From Cladorrhinum sp. PSN259 (Eukaryota; Ascomycota; Sordariomycetes; Sordariales; Podosporaceae), in assembly GCA_033725935.1 (NCBI GenBank), contig MU867069.1, positions 310,001 to 374,000 of the forward strand: a stretch of DNA of 64,000 bases, given 5' to 3'. The first letter of the stretch is position 1; each line of letters starts with the position of its first letter. The position numbers and the translations under genes are program-made. Positions 11,861 to 23,613 of the stretch are shown here, in pieces. The notes beneath the pieces are model-generated. The model was not told the DNA's origin and made no database searches. It worked only from the letters and a program-made list of their open reading frames with translations.

Positions 11861-12920
11861 ATGCCATCTCACAAGCTCAAGCTCGCAATCTTCTCCGCCA
11901 ACCCTACGACAAGGAATGCTTGACCAAAGTCCACTCGTCATCCCACCTCAAAACGTCCATCCAACTGACCTTCCATGACTTTGCACTCTCGGAAGAGACA
12001 GTCCCGCTCGCCCAAGGTGCCACTGCGGTATGCGTCTTCGTCAACGACATACTAACCGAGGCCTTCCTTGAGCAACTCCAGAAGATCGGCGTCCGAGCAA
12101 TCATGCTCCGCTGCGCTGGATACAACTCGGTCGAGCTCAACGCCGCAGAAAGACTTGGCCTTTGTGTGACGAACGTCCCGTCCTACTCGCCCGAAGCCGT
12201 CGCCGAGTTTGCTGTCGCGCTGATACAAACTCTCAACAGAAAGACGCACCGGGCCTACAATAGAGTGAGGGAAGGCAACTTTGACCTCAATGGGTTGCTC
12301 GGCAAGACGTTGCACGGAAAGACTGTCGGCATCGTGGCACAGGGAAGATCGGTATCGCTGCCGCAAGAATACTGGCGGGGTTCGGCTGTCGCTTGCTCGC
12401 ATACGATCCTTACCATTTCGACGCCTTTCGACAGTACGGCTGTTACACCACCCTCGAAGACTTGCTCCCCCAATGCGACTTCATCTCGTTGCATTGCCCA
12501 TTGACAGATGCCACAAAACATGTCATCAACGAGCAGAGTCTGAAGTTGGTGAAGCCCGGAGCCATGCTGATCAACACCTCTCGCGGCGGACTTATCGATA
12601 CCAATAGTGTTATTGCCGCTCTCAAGAGCAAGAGACTTGGTGGACTTGCATTGTACGTGTATGAGGCCGAGGCTCAGCTGTTCTACAAGGGCCACAGCGA
12701 GGAGATCATTCAGGACGACAAGTTGATGCGGTTGGTGACATTCCCCAACGTGTTGATATGCGGACACCAAGCATTCTTCACGGAGGAGGCCTTGACTGAG
12801 ATTGCCGAATGCACGCTCAGGAACGTCGAGGATTTTATGCTGAGGAGGTCTTGTCCCAATTCGTTGGTTAGGGAAGGACACTTGTTGGTGAGGAAGGATT
12901 CGTTGCCTGTGAGGATGTGA
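11861..12920 (+). pseudogene. D-lactate/D-2-hydroxyacid dehydrogenase, broken by two frameshifts
   Basis: The family (NAD-dependent D-isomer 2-hydroxyacid dehydrogenases, D-LDH type) reduces pyruvate or a related 2-oxoacid in the cytosol. The start MPSHKLKLAIFSAN at 11861 runs out of frame near 11901-11905, where PYDKECLTKVH continues in another frame. That frame carries LRCAGYNSVELNAAERLGL up to KTVGIV, and is lost again near 12335-12341, inside the nucleotide-binding GxGxxG motif. The remainder (KIGIAAARILAGFG onward) lies in the third frame and ends at 12920 with KDSLPVRM. Each break looks like loss of one base in a short C or G run. The catalytic Arg (NTSRGGLID), Glu (VYEAE) and His (GHQAFF) are all present. 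The usually conserved Asp before VYE is Tyr. No intron repairs either break. It may be a young pseudogene or a sequencing artefact; expected length is about 350 aa. Confidence 0.8.
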
Positions 12921-13193
12921 TGTGAGCAAGACGGAGAAGAGGTGGTTAGTTTCGGTGGTTGTTGTTGCTTACCTATTTTGTTCAATCTTGTCATGCCCCA
13001 TGGGCCTTCTATCTTTCCGCCACACCCTAAGGAAAATACCTTTTTTTCGCCGTACAGACAAATTTTTGTCATCATGAATATACATATAAAAGATGAGGTA
13101 AATTAATTCCTTCTTGATATTACCTTGCTGTCTCTGACATACTCGATACTGATACTGTGAAAAAGAAGCTGTTGTGAACCTCGACTGCCCACC

Positions 13194-15400
13194 TCAACCA
13201 CTGCTGGGCACAACCATAAACTCCGTTTCATCTTGTCTTCTAGCCTGCGCCCCATTGAACGCAATCAAATTGGGACTTCCATCACCGGGGTTCCGGGCCA
13301 ATCCTTTGGTGGCGACACTCATCAACCTGGCTCTCATTTCCTGGTGGGTGTGCGGTCCATATATCTGCATAAAGTGGGCAGCCAAGCCAGCAACGTGAGC
13401 GGCTGCCTGGCTTGTACCGTCCAGCGTCTTGGTGTTGTCGGTACCTCCAATCCACGCCGACGTGATATTGGTGCCTGGAGCAAACAGGGTGACTTGTTCG
13501 CCGTAGTTGCTAAACCAGGCTCGGGTGTCGGTTTCGTCGATAGCAGCGACCGTGATGGATGAGTTGGAGTTCGAAGGAGAGAACAATGACGTCGAGGTAC
13601 CATTATTGCCGGCCGCTGATATGATGGTCATCTGATACGAAGGGGAGATGAGGACCTGGAGGACAGATTCGAGGACGGCTGAAGGCGGGCCGGAGAGTGG
13701 GAGGAGGATGATGGCGAGGGTGAAGAGATCCTTATCGACGGTGGTGCTGGCGGCGCTATAAGAGAGGTCAGCAAGAATGTCTTAAAGGTGTGCGAAGTGT
13801 CTAAGCATGTTTGCAGAATATCATGGCAGGCCTGTTATACAATACTTTACACCTGTTGAACAATTGTTAATGCGTAACCACTTGGTATACAGGTCAACAA
13901 TTGTCGAAGGCATGTGTGAGTGAATCTTGGTAGACATGTACGACACTGCACACCTTGCAAGGATCTGTTGATGCATAACTACTTGGTATACAGGCTAACG
14001 TGTATCTAAGACAGGCGTAGCGAAGAAGAAGACATGCCATGCAAGTTAAAGTGTAAGTGTAGAAAGAAAAGAAGAAAAAAAGGAAAGAAGACATACCGTT
14101 GGAGGGCGCCGATGACTCCGTCCCACGTGCCAACGCCGGACTTGTCGAGGACCTTGAGCGCAATGAGGTTGAGGCGTTCCGGGGGGCACTTGGCAACACC
14201 GTACTGTATGCCACCAACAGTGGCAGAAACGTGTGTTCCGTGGCCGTGGTCGTCAGTGTCCGCATCCGACCCAGTGACAAGGTTGGCGTCGAATTGGGCT
14301 CTGCCGTCCTCGAACTGGGCGTGGCTGGTGCTGATTCCCGTGTCCAGGATGAATACGGTTGGGTTTCCGGCCGTGTAGGCGTACTCGTAAAAGCCCTGCT
14401 CGTTTCGAGCCCCGGAAAGAACGTAGTGCGAGATCCGCGCCTGGCCCCTGACGAGAGAAGATGTGTTAGTCAGGCCATGTAAATATGCGAAGACAGTGTG
14501 CAGTGATCAAGTGCAAGCTGCTCGAGATGGAATGACAGGCTCTCGAAATCAAGAGAGAGATCCTTCAAGATCAAGACACAGGCCTTCCAGAGAGAGTGAC
14601 TGACGGGGTCTTTCTGATTGGTAGACAAGCCCTTCAAAATGAAGGTGAAGGAGTAAACGTTGTGATGTAAAGGGGGAGTCACATACCAGGTGGTCTGCTC
14701 GCTGGCGTCAACTCGCATGTTGTCTCTGGATCGGATGAAGACCTGGCCGTCATTGTCGCATCGCTTGTTGACTGACTGGCAGAGCTGGACGAGCGAGTTG
14801 GGTTCGATAAATCTGATCTGGAGTCAAGATTCGTCAATTTAGGACTGAAAGGAAGTATTGTGAATGCCGTAGGTAAAGGCGGATGATTGGTCATTAGGTG
14901 GTAGAGACGTAGAATCGATCAATAGGTAAAGACGGACGAGGGTGTGTGTGTGAGCAATAAACTGATGATGATGATGATGATGATGGGAGGACTCGAGGAA
15001 GAGATGAGAGTTGTGGTTGATGGAAGAGGAGAAGAAAGAGATTTTCAAGAGAAGGAGGAACGAAACGAACAGCGGAGTCATTCTTGAGTTGCTCAAAGTC
15101 CTGGGGGCTGACGTGGACGTGTGCGCCAGAGAAGGAGCCAATCTTCCAGCTGGTCAGGACGCCCTCGTAGTGACCACTTTTGGCTACCGACCGGTTGAGT
15201 TTCTGTTCAAAAGCGGTAATGGCGGAGGAGGTCAGGCTTCCGTTGTACTCGATGAGGTAGTGGTCATTGACCAAGGACTGGATATCGGTGGAGATCTGGG
15301 GCCCGGGACTGGCCGTCTGGATGCCATCCGGGAGCGAAGTTCCCGTCACAGCCAGGAAAAGTACAGTGAGGAGGAAGGAAAAAGGGTGGTGTGCTATCAT
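13194..15400 (-). CDS. Secreted subtilisin-like serine protease (proteinase K type, S8)
   Basis: Four exons on the minus strand: 15400-15071, 14817-14687, 14447-14097 and 13755-13194, giving 457 aa. The N-terminus has a signal peptide (hydrophobic SFLLTVLFLAVTG). It is followed by an I9 inhibitor propeptide containing HYLIEYNGSLTSSAI and HVHVSPQDFEQLKND. The catalytic triad is visible: Asp about 189 (FILDTGIS), His about 223 (DDHGHGTHVS) and Ser about 386 (DGTSQAAAHVAG), with the oxyanion Asn in SAAGNNGT. In most relatives the serine motif reads GTSMAAPH; Gln and Ala replace Met and Pro here, which is unusual but leaves the nucleophile. The first donor is GTTCGT, a weaker site, chosen because it restores SAIRFIEPNS. 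Intron 3 is long (341 nt) and carries internal direct repeats. The enzyme should be exported and self-activated for extracellular protein breakdown. Confidence 0.9.
13865..13999. repeat. Diverged direct repeat inside a subtilase intron
   Basis: A 34-base unit at 13865-13898 recurs at 13966-13999. The shared core is CTTGGTATACAGG. The copies differ at five positions, all of them transitions. The left copy is also flanked by an 8-base inverted pair CAATTGTT/AACAATTG. It lies wholly within the 341-nt third intron. Confidence 0.75.
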
Positions 15401-15907
15401 GATGACAGAAAGAGAGTGTGATGATAAGCGACTGTGGTGCGATTCTGGCTGTTGGTAGAAGGAATGACAATTTAGAATAAGTGGCCGGAAGTTCGATGGG
15501 GGTAAGTACGAGGAGAAAAGGCTGGCTTCTTCCCCTTAAAGGATAGGGGAAACTGTTGGGGGATGGCCGGGCCAACAAACTGAGTATCCGATCGGGCCAG
15601 ACTTGAGATGAGCTCATCCGATGGACGAGCAAGGCCTTGATCATTTCAAGTACATGATGAGGTCCAGGAAGGGAGGACTTTTCATTGTGTGGTACTGTCC
15701 ATCTGGTCTTATTCTACACCGGTGTGGTGTAAGCCGTGTCTCCACAACAGCAGGAGCCTTGCCGAGTGACCTCGGGCTCTCAAAAAGAAAATAAACTCGG
15801 TAATTTACGCAAAGCAGGATAAAAATCATGGTAAGGATAAAAAATCAGTAGCATTGTGAATTAATTTCCCAAATATCCAGACTGATGGTGCTATGAAACA
15901 ACTGCAA
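15401..15907. other. Intergenic: subtilase promoter and dynamin 3' end
   Basis: No gene seen. The part next to 15400 is the upstream region of the minus-strand protease. The part next to 15908 should be the 3' UTR of the minus-strand dynamin. Confidence 0.6.
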
Positions 15908-18508
15908 TTAACCTCTAACGCCGCTCTTCCTTGCTTGTCTCCTCATAGCCTCGTATTCGGCAGCATCAGGCTGACCACTATAAGGGTTGTTGGTTGCATA
16001 TCCATTGTACTGCTGTTGCGTCTCTTCATCCGTTCTCACCTTTCCGGGGCGAGGAGGAGGGGGCGGGACATGCTGTGGCGGTCGAGTGACGGTGTAAGAG
16101 CCACCTACAGCGTGGTCAGGGCTAACTAGTGGTGGGTCTATTGTCCTCCGGCTAACAGCGGGACCTGGAGCAGCCTCTGGTCTTGGAGTTGAGTGTGCGA
16201 CATTGCTGTTTGGATTGGTGTTGTTGATAATCGGTAGACCATATCTGGAAAACTCAGTCGGAGCTGCTTCGGGCGTTTGTTGTTGTTGTTGCGGCTGTGG
16301 TCGTTGTGCCGCTTCTTGGAATTCGCCGCTCGATGACTCCCTCGGCCTTCTCGAGCGTCTTGGAGACACTGGACTCGAGACAGGCCTCGGCTCGTCCTCG
16401 TCTGATGTGTCGACAACTTCTCCAGGGCCCTCTTCAGCATACTGTAGACTGTGGTTAGTTATCATCCCTGACCAAGTGTCGCTCGCACATGCACTTACAG
16501 CTCTTAGCTCCTTGCGCATAGCAAGGCTAGCACAGATATCCTTGGCCTCTTCGATGGCCTTCTTCTGGACCTTGAGAGTCTGCCTCCTATCCCTCGTCTC
16601 CTTGTTCTCGGCCGCGATCGCTTCGATGACCTGATCGCTAAGACTGAGGACCTCGACCGAGTTGAAGATGCCATACATGCCCTGGAGGAGATGCCGCTCG
16701 ACTACTTGGGTGATGGTGTTGCGGATAAAAGTCTTGGCTGCAAGCTCGTAGAAGATCAGCATCTTTTCCAACACCTCTTCGGCTTCCGTGTATCTTGCGC
16801 CATCTTGGGAAGACTTGATCTGCCAGTCCCTCAGACGTTCCTCGTACTCGGGATCATACGGCTGAACCTCGAGGTTTAGATCTTGCATTAGTAGATCCAA
16901 CTCGTCTTGAGCTTTGGCCATCAATGCCTTCATCTGTGGGTCCAAGAAGTGGCGGCGCAACGGCTCCCGCATGCGTTTGGGCCAAGCATAGTCGATCAGC
17001 TCCCCCAGGAACTCGTTGCAAACAACCCCAAGGTTGTCTTTGTGTTCCTGTGCAAGACGGGGCCAGTTCTCCGAGTAGCTCTGGAACAGCATGTAAACGG
17101 CCCTAGGTTTGGGATCCATAGGGAACTCAGAACCACGAATCTGGCGGAGGAGTGCCCCTACCTCCTGCGTAACGAATTCATTTTTGGCGTGGTTGATCTG
17201 GGGCGGCTCACCGGGGTTTTGTGGCGCGGGCTGTGTGAAGGTGAACTTGCGTCCATGGGCTCTTATACGCTGGGAGAAGCGATCGTTTTCTTCGGTGGCA
17301 CGAGCGCGCAAGTTCTGAGCTGGTGTGCCTCTGGGATCGGCAGTCACACGGAAGAAGTTCTTCTTGGGAGGATTCTTGTAGAAGCCGTAGACGGCCGGAA
17401 TGACAAGTTCTTTCGAGGCCGAGAATAGTTCGACGAGTTCGATTCGCATCTCCTGAGGAGTGTCCTTTCCAGTGCCAAGAGACTTCAGTTCAGCCTCGCA
17501 ATCGTCAAGGGCTTTTTGGATCTGGGTGCGGAGGATGTGTACGTGCTTGCCGATGTGGTGTTGGAGTTGCATCGAGAGCTTCTGCATCAGGGCCTTTGTA
17601 CCACAGATGGAGCGTGGGAGGGTGCTCCATTTCCCACTGCTGAAGAAGGCATCTTCGGCTTCGCGTCGTTCCTCAGCTGACGGCCACGGCTGACCTGGTT
17701 CTCTCGGCCCCGGGTTTAGCAACACGTACCATCCCAGCTTGAAGTCGTTTCGCTTGTCCTTGTTCAGAACGAGGTCGATGAATTTATCCTGGAGACCAAT
17801 GCTCTCGGTCAGATCCGGTTTCGTCAGGACTCCGATTGTCCGGGATCCATTGGGGTCGAATCGTCGAGCCTTGGTAAGAATAGGTGCCTGGACGTAGTCG
17901 CTGTTTCCACCAACAACAGCCAGGATGATGGTTCGAGAGCTCTTCATGTATCGGTCTGACAGCGCAGCAATGGTTTTGATGTCCTCCAGAGACTGGTCGT
18001 TGTTGGCATTTCGGACAAGACCGGGCAAGTCCACTAGCGTCAAGAGGGGCATGTCCGGACCCCGTTTCTCGACTACGAGAATATCGCGCGCAGCAAAGCG
18101 ACCTGGGATATTCTTGGGAGCAATCAGCTCAACAGCTGCTCGCATCAAATCTTCGAACCGCATGTTCGGGTTGACCATTCCACCAAACTGAGACAGCCTT
18201 TCTTGCTCGGCGAAGGGGCGAGTCTTGTCAGGGATGACCGAGATCTTGATGCTTGGCTGCGGTGCTCTCCTCAGCCTGATCTCGGTGGCGAACCGTGTGC
18301 AGGCGCCGGCATCTCTGGGGAATGGTGTTCCGGTGATGGCTTCAAGCACGGAGCTTTTGCCGGCGCTCTGGTCGCCAACGACGACAATCTGGGGAAGCTT
18401 GACATTTTCTAGTTGGGCAAATTGGAGCTTGTCGATGAGGTCAAGAAGGGCACGTTGCTCGCCCGCAAGCTCCTGGGCGTCCAGGGAAGACTCGAGGCGT
18501 GTGACCAT
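15908..18508 (-). CDS. Dynamin-family GTPase, fungal Mx-like type
   Basis: A large GTPase of 847 aa after removal of one 57-nt intron (16442-16498; donor GTAAGT, acceptor ACAG). The intron is a multiple of three and has no stop, so its retention would add 19 aa. The start at 18508 (MVTRLESSLDAQEL) was preferred over an in-frame Met at 18643, whose extension looks like leader sequence. GTPase motifs are in order: G1 GDQSAGKSS at residues 45-53, the switch-I TRF, G3 DLPGLV and G4 TKPD. The middle (stalk) region follows and is largely alpha-helical. The C-terminus after about residue 690 is low-complexity, with Glu/Asp, Ser-Pro, poly-Gln and Pro-rich tracts. No pleckstrin-homology domain is evident. 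Such proteins remodel membranes; many filamentous fungi have several Mx-like copies of unknown duty. The gene is divergent from the CSC1-like channel gene. Confidence 0.9.
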   Translation of the reverse strand: MVTRLESSLDAQELAGEQRALLDLIDKLQFAQLENVKLPQIVVVGDQSAGKSSVLEAITGTPFPRDAGACTRFATEIRLRRAPQPSIKISVIPDKTRPFAEQERLSQFGGMVNPNMRFEDLMRAAVELIAPKNIPGRFAARDILVVEKRGPDMPLLTLVDLPGLVRNANNDQSLEDIKTIAALSDRYMKSSRTIILAVVGGNSDYVQAPILTKARRFDPNGSRTIGVLTKPDLTESIGLQDKFIDLVLNKDKRNDFKLGWYVLLNPGPREPGQPWPSAEERREAEDAFFSSGKWSTLPRSICGTKALMQKLSMQLQHHIGKHVHILRTQIQKALDDCEAELKSLGTGKDTPQEMRIELVELFSASKELVIPAVYGFYKNPPKKNFFRVTADPRGTPAQNLRARATEENDRFSQRIRAHGRKFTFTQPAPQNPGEPPQINHAKNEFVTQEVGALLRQIRGSEFPMDPKPRAVYMLFQSYSENWPRLAQEHKDNLGVVCNEFLGELIDYAWPKRMREPLRRHFLDPQMKALMAKAQDELDLLMQDLNLEVQPYDPEYEERLRDWQIKSSQDGARYTEAEEVLEKMLIFYELAAKTFIRNTITQVVERHLLQGMYGIFNSVEVLSLSDQVIEAIAAENKETRDRRQTLKVQKKAIEEAKDICASLAMRKELRAVSACASDTWSGMITNHSLQYAEEGPGEVVDTSDEDEPRPVSSPVSPRRSRRPRESSSGEFQEAAQRPQPQQQQQTPEAAPTEFSRYGLPIINNTNPNSNVAHSTPRPEAAPGPAVSRRTIDPPLVSPDHAVGGSYTVTRPPQHVPPPPPRPGKVRTDEETQQQYNGYATNNPYSGQPDAAEYEAMRRQARKSGVRG

Positions 18509-19964
18509 GGTGTGGAGGTGATGTTGGGAATTGGTGAGGTTGTGGTTTGGGTGACTCAGAGCAAAAGGTAGAAGCAAAGGGCCAAGATAAACTCCGGGGT
18601 GGGAGGTAAATGGATCGATATATAAGTTACAGAAACGAGACAAGGCTTTGGAGAAATATTACAAGTGGCCAACACCGGAGGCCGCGTGTCCAGATCAGGA
18701 GAAATATTTCAGCGCCGTAATGGGATGAGAGAGCTAGAGAAAAAGAGGTTGCGCAACGCCCAACTTGGCCCAACTTGGCCAGGCGACAAATGACGACTGA
18801 TGATGGCTTGCAGGCAACGCACTATCACTGCGCTCCAGGTCCATGGTACGCGTCACGGCATTTCTCTTGAGCCAAGGATCCCGTGGCGATTCAAGACACA
18901 ACTTAGCACTTGCATGGCCACACTTTTGGGGTCTTTGTGGACTCTTCCTGTCTGCCTGGTGGCCTCTGTACCTCTTACTCCTCTGAAGTGCAGAGCTCGA
19001 GGTCGGAACAAAGTGACCAGGAATTCGGCAAGTTTGGAAGTTGGAAATGGGAACTGGAGCAAACTGAGCGAATGACAGCACTTGGCAAGCCAAGACATCC
19101 AAGACAACCATGGATGCCTCCTTGACATGTGGGAGAGGGGCGAGGCTGCGCCACGTGTGGCAGTGAAGGTGAGACAAGCAGCTTTGGGACCAGACCATTG
19201 TTGATAAACCTCGGTCGGAATCCGTCATCAGCAACGACCTTGAACATGAGAGTGTTTGATACTTTTTTTTTCTGTATGGATCAACTTGGTGTTGGCTCAG
19301 GTCAAGACAGTTTGGACACTAATTACCACGAACGCTGCAGGAACGGTAGCAGCACCGTTAGGACAGTTTCTTAAGCTCCCACGTCTATTATAAATATAGA
19401 AAAGCTTAATATGAGCCGTTTGAAACAAGATACCTTCTGCCTTCTGAACATGTTCACTCCTTCAGTTGCCCAAAATCAGAAAAAGTGGCACAGATGCCAA
19501 GGCCCCAGAAAGACTCACGTCACCACGCAGCGTCAGGTCTCCACTTAAGCTTCGAGATTGAGGATACCTCAGCCCGTGTTTAACGGTACCTGAATCCATG
19601 AGTTTCAATTATCTATAATCACGCACCCAATACCCTTTTAGCTGTCGCAGATATAACTTTGATAGATCAAATTCCAACTAAAACTAGCTGGTTACTTTTG
19701 AAATGTGATATTTATCTCTTGGAGACGTTGAATACTAAGTAGTTGTTATCTTCTGCAAGAACCTTTGCGCAGCGCATTAAGTACCACCCCACTTATTGCC
19801 AGCCTGGAAACGCTGCCAAGATTACTGCTTGCGTGCTGGTTCCTTTTAGCGGTCTCCAGCGCTTGACAGCGCAACACCAAAAACTTCCCATGTTGACCCT
19901 AGAAACTCGACGCTCGACAGCATCTCGATACATGTCGGTACGATAAAATAAATACTCGCCGGCG
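18509..19964. other. Divergent intergenic region
   Basis: It separates the minus-strand dynamin start from the plus-strand channel start, so it should hold both promoters. Open frames on both strands (for example 18734-19247 -) overlap and show no recognisable domain. Confidence 0.55.
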
Positions 19965-22732
19965 GTGAAGATGAACATCTTCGAAGATCCAGATAAGCCG
20001 AATGATCATTGCAGGCACGATGGACAGGAAGCCGTCCAGCCGGGTCCGATAGACACCAAGGTCCAACTCGCCATCTCGCTGCTCCTCGGAGTCTCAGCTT
20101 TCCTCGCTTTCTGCACCCTCCGACCGCGATGGAAATCTCTATATGCCGCCCGCAAGCGCCGGTTCGATCGAGCCCTCGGGCCGCCCGCGCTCCCGGACAG
20201 CTTCTTTGGTTGGATGCCCGTGCTCTACAGGATCACGGAGCAGCAGGTCCTACAATCCGCGGGTCTAGACGCCTACGTCTTCTTGAACTTCTTCAAGTTC
20301 TCCATGAAGCTGTTTAGCATCATGCTCTTCTTTGCAGCCGTCGTTCTCCAGCCCATCAACCGCCACTTTGTGCCCGACAAGAACGGCTCGGCCAGCTCGT
20401 TCTTTTTCCCCAAGTATGCGACATACCTCGTCGACGACGACCCCAGCGATCCTGACGACTCAGAGCCCGACAACAGCTGGAATCGCAGCATGGGCTATCT
20501 GTGGGCCTACTTGATATTTACCTACTTCTTTACCGGCCTCACACTCTACATGTTGAATAAGGAAACACTAAAGGTGATCCGGATACGTCAGGATTATTTG
20601 GGCACACAGTCGACCATCACGGATCGAACATTCCGTCTCTCCGGCATCCCGAACGAGTTGAGGAACGAGACGGCCATCAAGGAGCTGGTAGAAAAACTCG
20701 AGATCGGCAAGGTGGAGAGCGTAACTATTTGTCGCGACTGGAGGGAGATTGATGGCTTGATGGAAAAGAGACAAGGCATCCTTGCGAAGCTTGAGGAAAC
20801 ATGGAGCGTCTTTCTTGGCCAGAAAGCGTTGGATCCAACCCAGCCGCACTACAACGGAAATGGAGGAACTCCTTCTGCCGGCGATGGTGCCGTTCCGCGG
20901 ACTGACGAAGAAGCTGTTGAGAGTGATGGGCTCCTGAGCGGCGCTGGGGGTCAACGTGTCGCCGAAAGGGAGCGTCCGACAACTCGATTCTGGTATGGGT
21001 TCCTCCGTCTCCAAAGCCGCAAGACGGATGCCCTCGATTACTATACCGAAAAGCTCCGTGTTCTGGACGAGAAGATCGTAGCGGCCCGGAAGAAGACGTA
21101 CGCACCTGCAGATCTCGCCTTTGTGACGATGGACTCTATTGCAGCTTGTCAGATGGCGATCCAGGCTCTTATAGACCCTCGCCCGGGCCGTTTGTTTACC
21201 AAGCCTGCCCCAGCACCCTCTGATATTGTCTGGAGGAACACTTACCGGTCACGGACATCCCGTCGCGTACGGGAGTGGGCCATCACCATCTTTGTCGTCA
21301 TTCTCTCCATCATCTGGTTGGCGCCGGTTGCCGCCATCGCTTCTACCGTGAGCATTTGCACCATCCGCTCACTGTTTCCCAGCCTCGCCGAATATCTGAA
21401 AACCCACGAAATTCTCCGATCTCTGATCCAAACCGGCCTGCCTACCCTCGCCGTATCCCTCCTCAACGTTGCCGTTCCGTATTTTTACGACTTCCTATCC
21501 TACCACCAGGGGATGCTTTCACAGGGCGATATCGCTCTCTCGGTAGTCAGCAAAAATTTCTTCTTCGTCTTCTTCAACATTTTCCTAATTTTTACCGTCT
21601 TTGGCGCCGTTGGGTCGATTTGGGATGTTGTCAAGGAGAGCTTTAAAGACACCACATACATCGCCTACACGCTCGCTAATAAGATCGACGGCCTGAGTTT
21701 CTTTTATACCAACTTTATCATGTTGCAAGGTCTGGGCCTGTTTCCATTCCGCCTGTTGCAATTCGGCAGCGTTTCCCTCTATCCCATCTATCGCATGGGT
21801 GCGAAGACGCCGCGCGACTTTGCGCAGATCGTCCAGCCTCCCATGTTTTACTATGGGTTCTACCTTCCTACCGCTCTGCTCGTCTTTATCCTTTGTCTCG
21901 TCTACAGCGCTCTACCTTACGGCTTCTTGGTCCTGGCGCTTGGAGTTGCTTATTTCTCTCTCGGATACTTTACATACAAGTACCAGCTTCTCTATGCCAT
22001 GGAGCAGCCGCAGCACGCGACAGGTGGCGCTTGGCGCATGATCTGCTACCGAATCGTGCTGGGATTGATCGTCTTCCAGCTCACAATGTCGGGCTACCTG
22101 GCCCTCAGGAAAGCCTTTGCTGTCGCCTTGCTGGTGATTCCGTTGGCTGTGGTTACGGTGTGGTATAGTTGGAGCTTCAAGAAGCATTTCGAGCCTTTGA
22201 CAAAGTTCATCTCGCTGAGAAGTATCAAGCGGAAGGAGAGAAGATCTAGGAACGATGTTGTCAATGTTGGTCTTCCGCCAGATGGCCGGGGCGGTATGGG
22301 AGCACCTGAGGTGAGAGGAGATGGGGAAGACGAAGAGGACGAAGAGCCCAGGATGAGGAGGGGAAGCACGGTCGACGAGGATAAGGAAAAGGGGTTGCGG
22401 TTTGTTAACCCCAATTTGGTGATTCCGTAAGTTACACCCCTGGTCCGGTGATACCAAAGAATATTGTTTGCTAACATGTCTTACTTTGCAGTCTCGAACA
22501 ACCATGGATCTATCAAGAACCCCCATCACCGTTTGCGGAGGACGATCAAGCGTTGGAATTCGATTCGCAAGGTAGTGAGAGGGAGTACGAGCCCGAGTAC
22601 TTTGGTTCTGGCAACAACGGAGCTGGTTCGTCGAGAAGAAGCGACGGAGACGACCGCGGTAATGGTCCACCAGTCAGCAGTAACTCATCGAGTTCGATGA
22701 GCTTGGGTGATACGCACATATGGAGGGAGTGA
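19965..22732 (+). CDS. CSC1/TMEM63-type calcium-permeable stress-gated channel
   Basis: Two exons, 19965-22426 and 22492-22732, joined by a GTAAGT donor and TTGCAG acceptor with a CTAAC branch site, give 900 aa. Family members (yeast Csc1, Phm7 and Rsn1; plant OSCA) are plasma-membrane or vesicular mechanosensitive, osmotically gated cation channels. The N-terminal RSN1-type membrane segment near residues 28-50 is followed by ARKRRFDRALGPPALP and the helix pair up to LYMLNKETLKVIR. The cytosolic PHM7 domain contains RTFRLSGIP and LAFVTMDSIAACQMA, which are the RRM-like elements of the family. The seven-helix pore domain runs from about 430 to 720. The tail is acidic (DGEDEEDEEPR), and the second exon adds a Ser/Asn-rich end that finishes THIWRE. 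A second ATG two codons in (19971) is an alternative start. Confidence 0.92.
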
Positions 22733-22787
22733 ATGAGTAAGAGGGATGCTTATGATCACGACAACAACAACAATGGATGGAATGATG

Positions 22788-22832
22788 GCTTTTTTGTTTC
22801 TGTTTTTTGTTTCTGTTTTTTGTTTCTGTTTC
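22788..22832. repeat. 13-bp tandem repeat (TTTTTTGTTTCTG)
   Basis: Three nearly perfect head-to-tail copies lie just after the channel stop codon, within the likely 3' UTR. Confidence 0.85.
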
Positions 22833-23592
22833 AAACTCGCTCGGTTTTGTCACTATAGCATGGCGACTGGCTTTGTTTCCCTTTTATGCTCTCTCTTTTG
22901 CTTTCTGTTGTATACACCCACCAACTTACCTATTCTGTCTGTTTTGCTGGCAGTTTGGGACTCTTGCGGCTTGAAGGATAAATCATGAATAATGAGAGTA
23001 GTCCCTCGAAGGAAGTAATGGGTTTTCTCTGAAGAAACTAGATGATGGAGCTATGGAGTTTTGAGTTTGATACCAGGGTAGTATATAAATAGGTATCGTC
23101 TTCCATTGATCTTGTCGCACCTCGTCAGTTGTTGCTTGGGAAGCGTTATTGGTTGCTTTAAATTCTTCCAGCCAGCTAGTCCTTTCTCTTCTATACTATA
23201 ACATAGAATACATAGTTATTGTAGCTAAAGCCTTTCATTTTGCCTCCAATGGTTTTCGATCTCCACGTTTTTTCGTGACTCCGTTTCGCGCCACTCCTGC
23301 GCCGTTTTCCTGCGAACTTTTTTATCTTTCTAAGACTATTGCTGCAGACGTTTTGTTGCAACTAACAATCATCAACAAGCTCGTTTTTAAAACGATATTT
23401 TACTCCACCCCCAATCGTGGATAAAAGCATACCAGAGACATGCAAGGTACCTAGAAAGAACGGTTGTTTGTTGACACCATGACTGTTTCAAGGCAACCCC
23501 GACGGACCTACATAGATCAGGCCGGGAAAGCAGCTACTGTACTATACGCATTATTTATGTTAACCGTCGCTGAAAATGCGGGGAACGACCTA

Positions 23593-23613
23593 TGTATATA
23601 TATATATATATAT
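23593..23613. repeat. TA microsatellite
   Basis: About ten TA dinucleotides in a row, in non-coding DNA. Confidence 0.85.

Noticed and set aside
12330..12400. An intron to explain the second dehydrogenase frame break
   Set aside because: No donor/acceptor pair restores the motif. The sequence on both sides is contiguous family sequence, with just one base missing.
12255..12929. 224-codon open frame on the minus strand over the dehydrogenase
   Set aside because: It is an antisense shadow of the dehydrogenase second half, whose catalytic motifs are clear on the plus strand.
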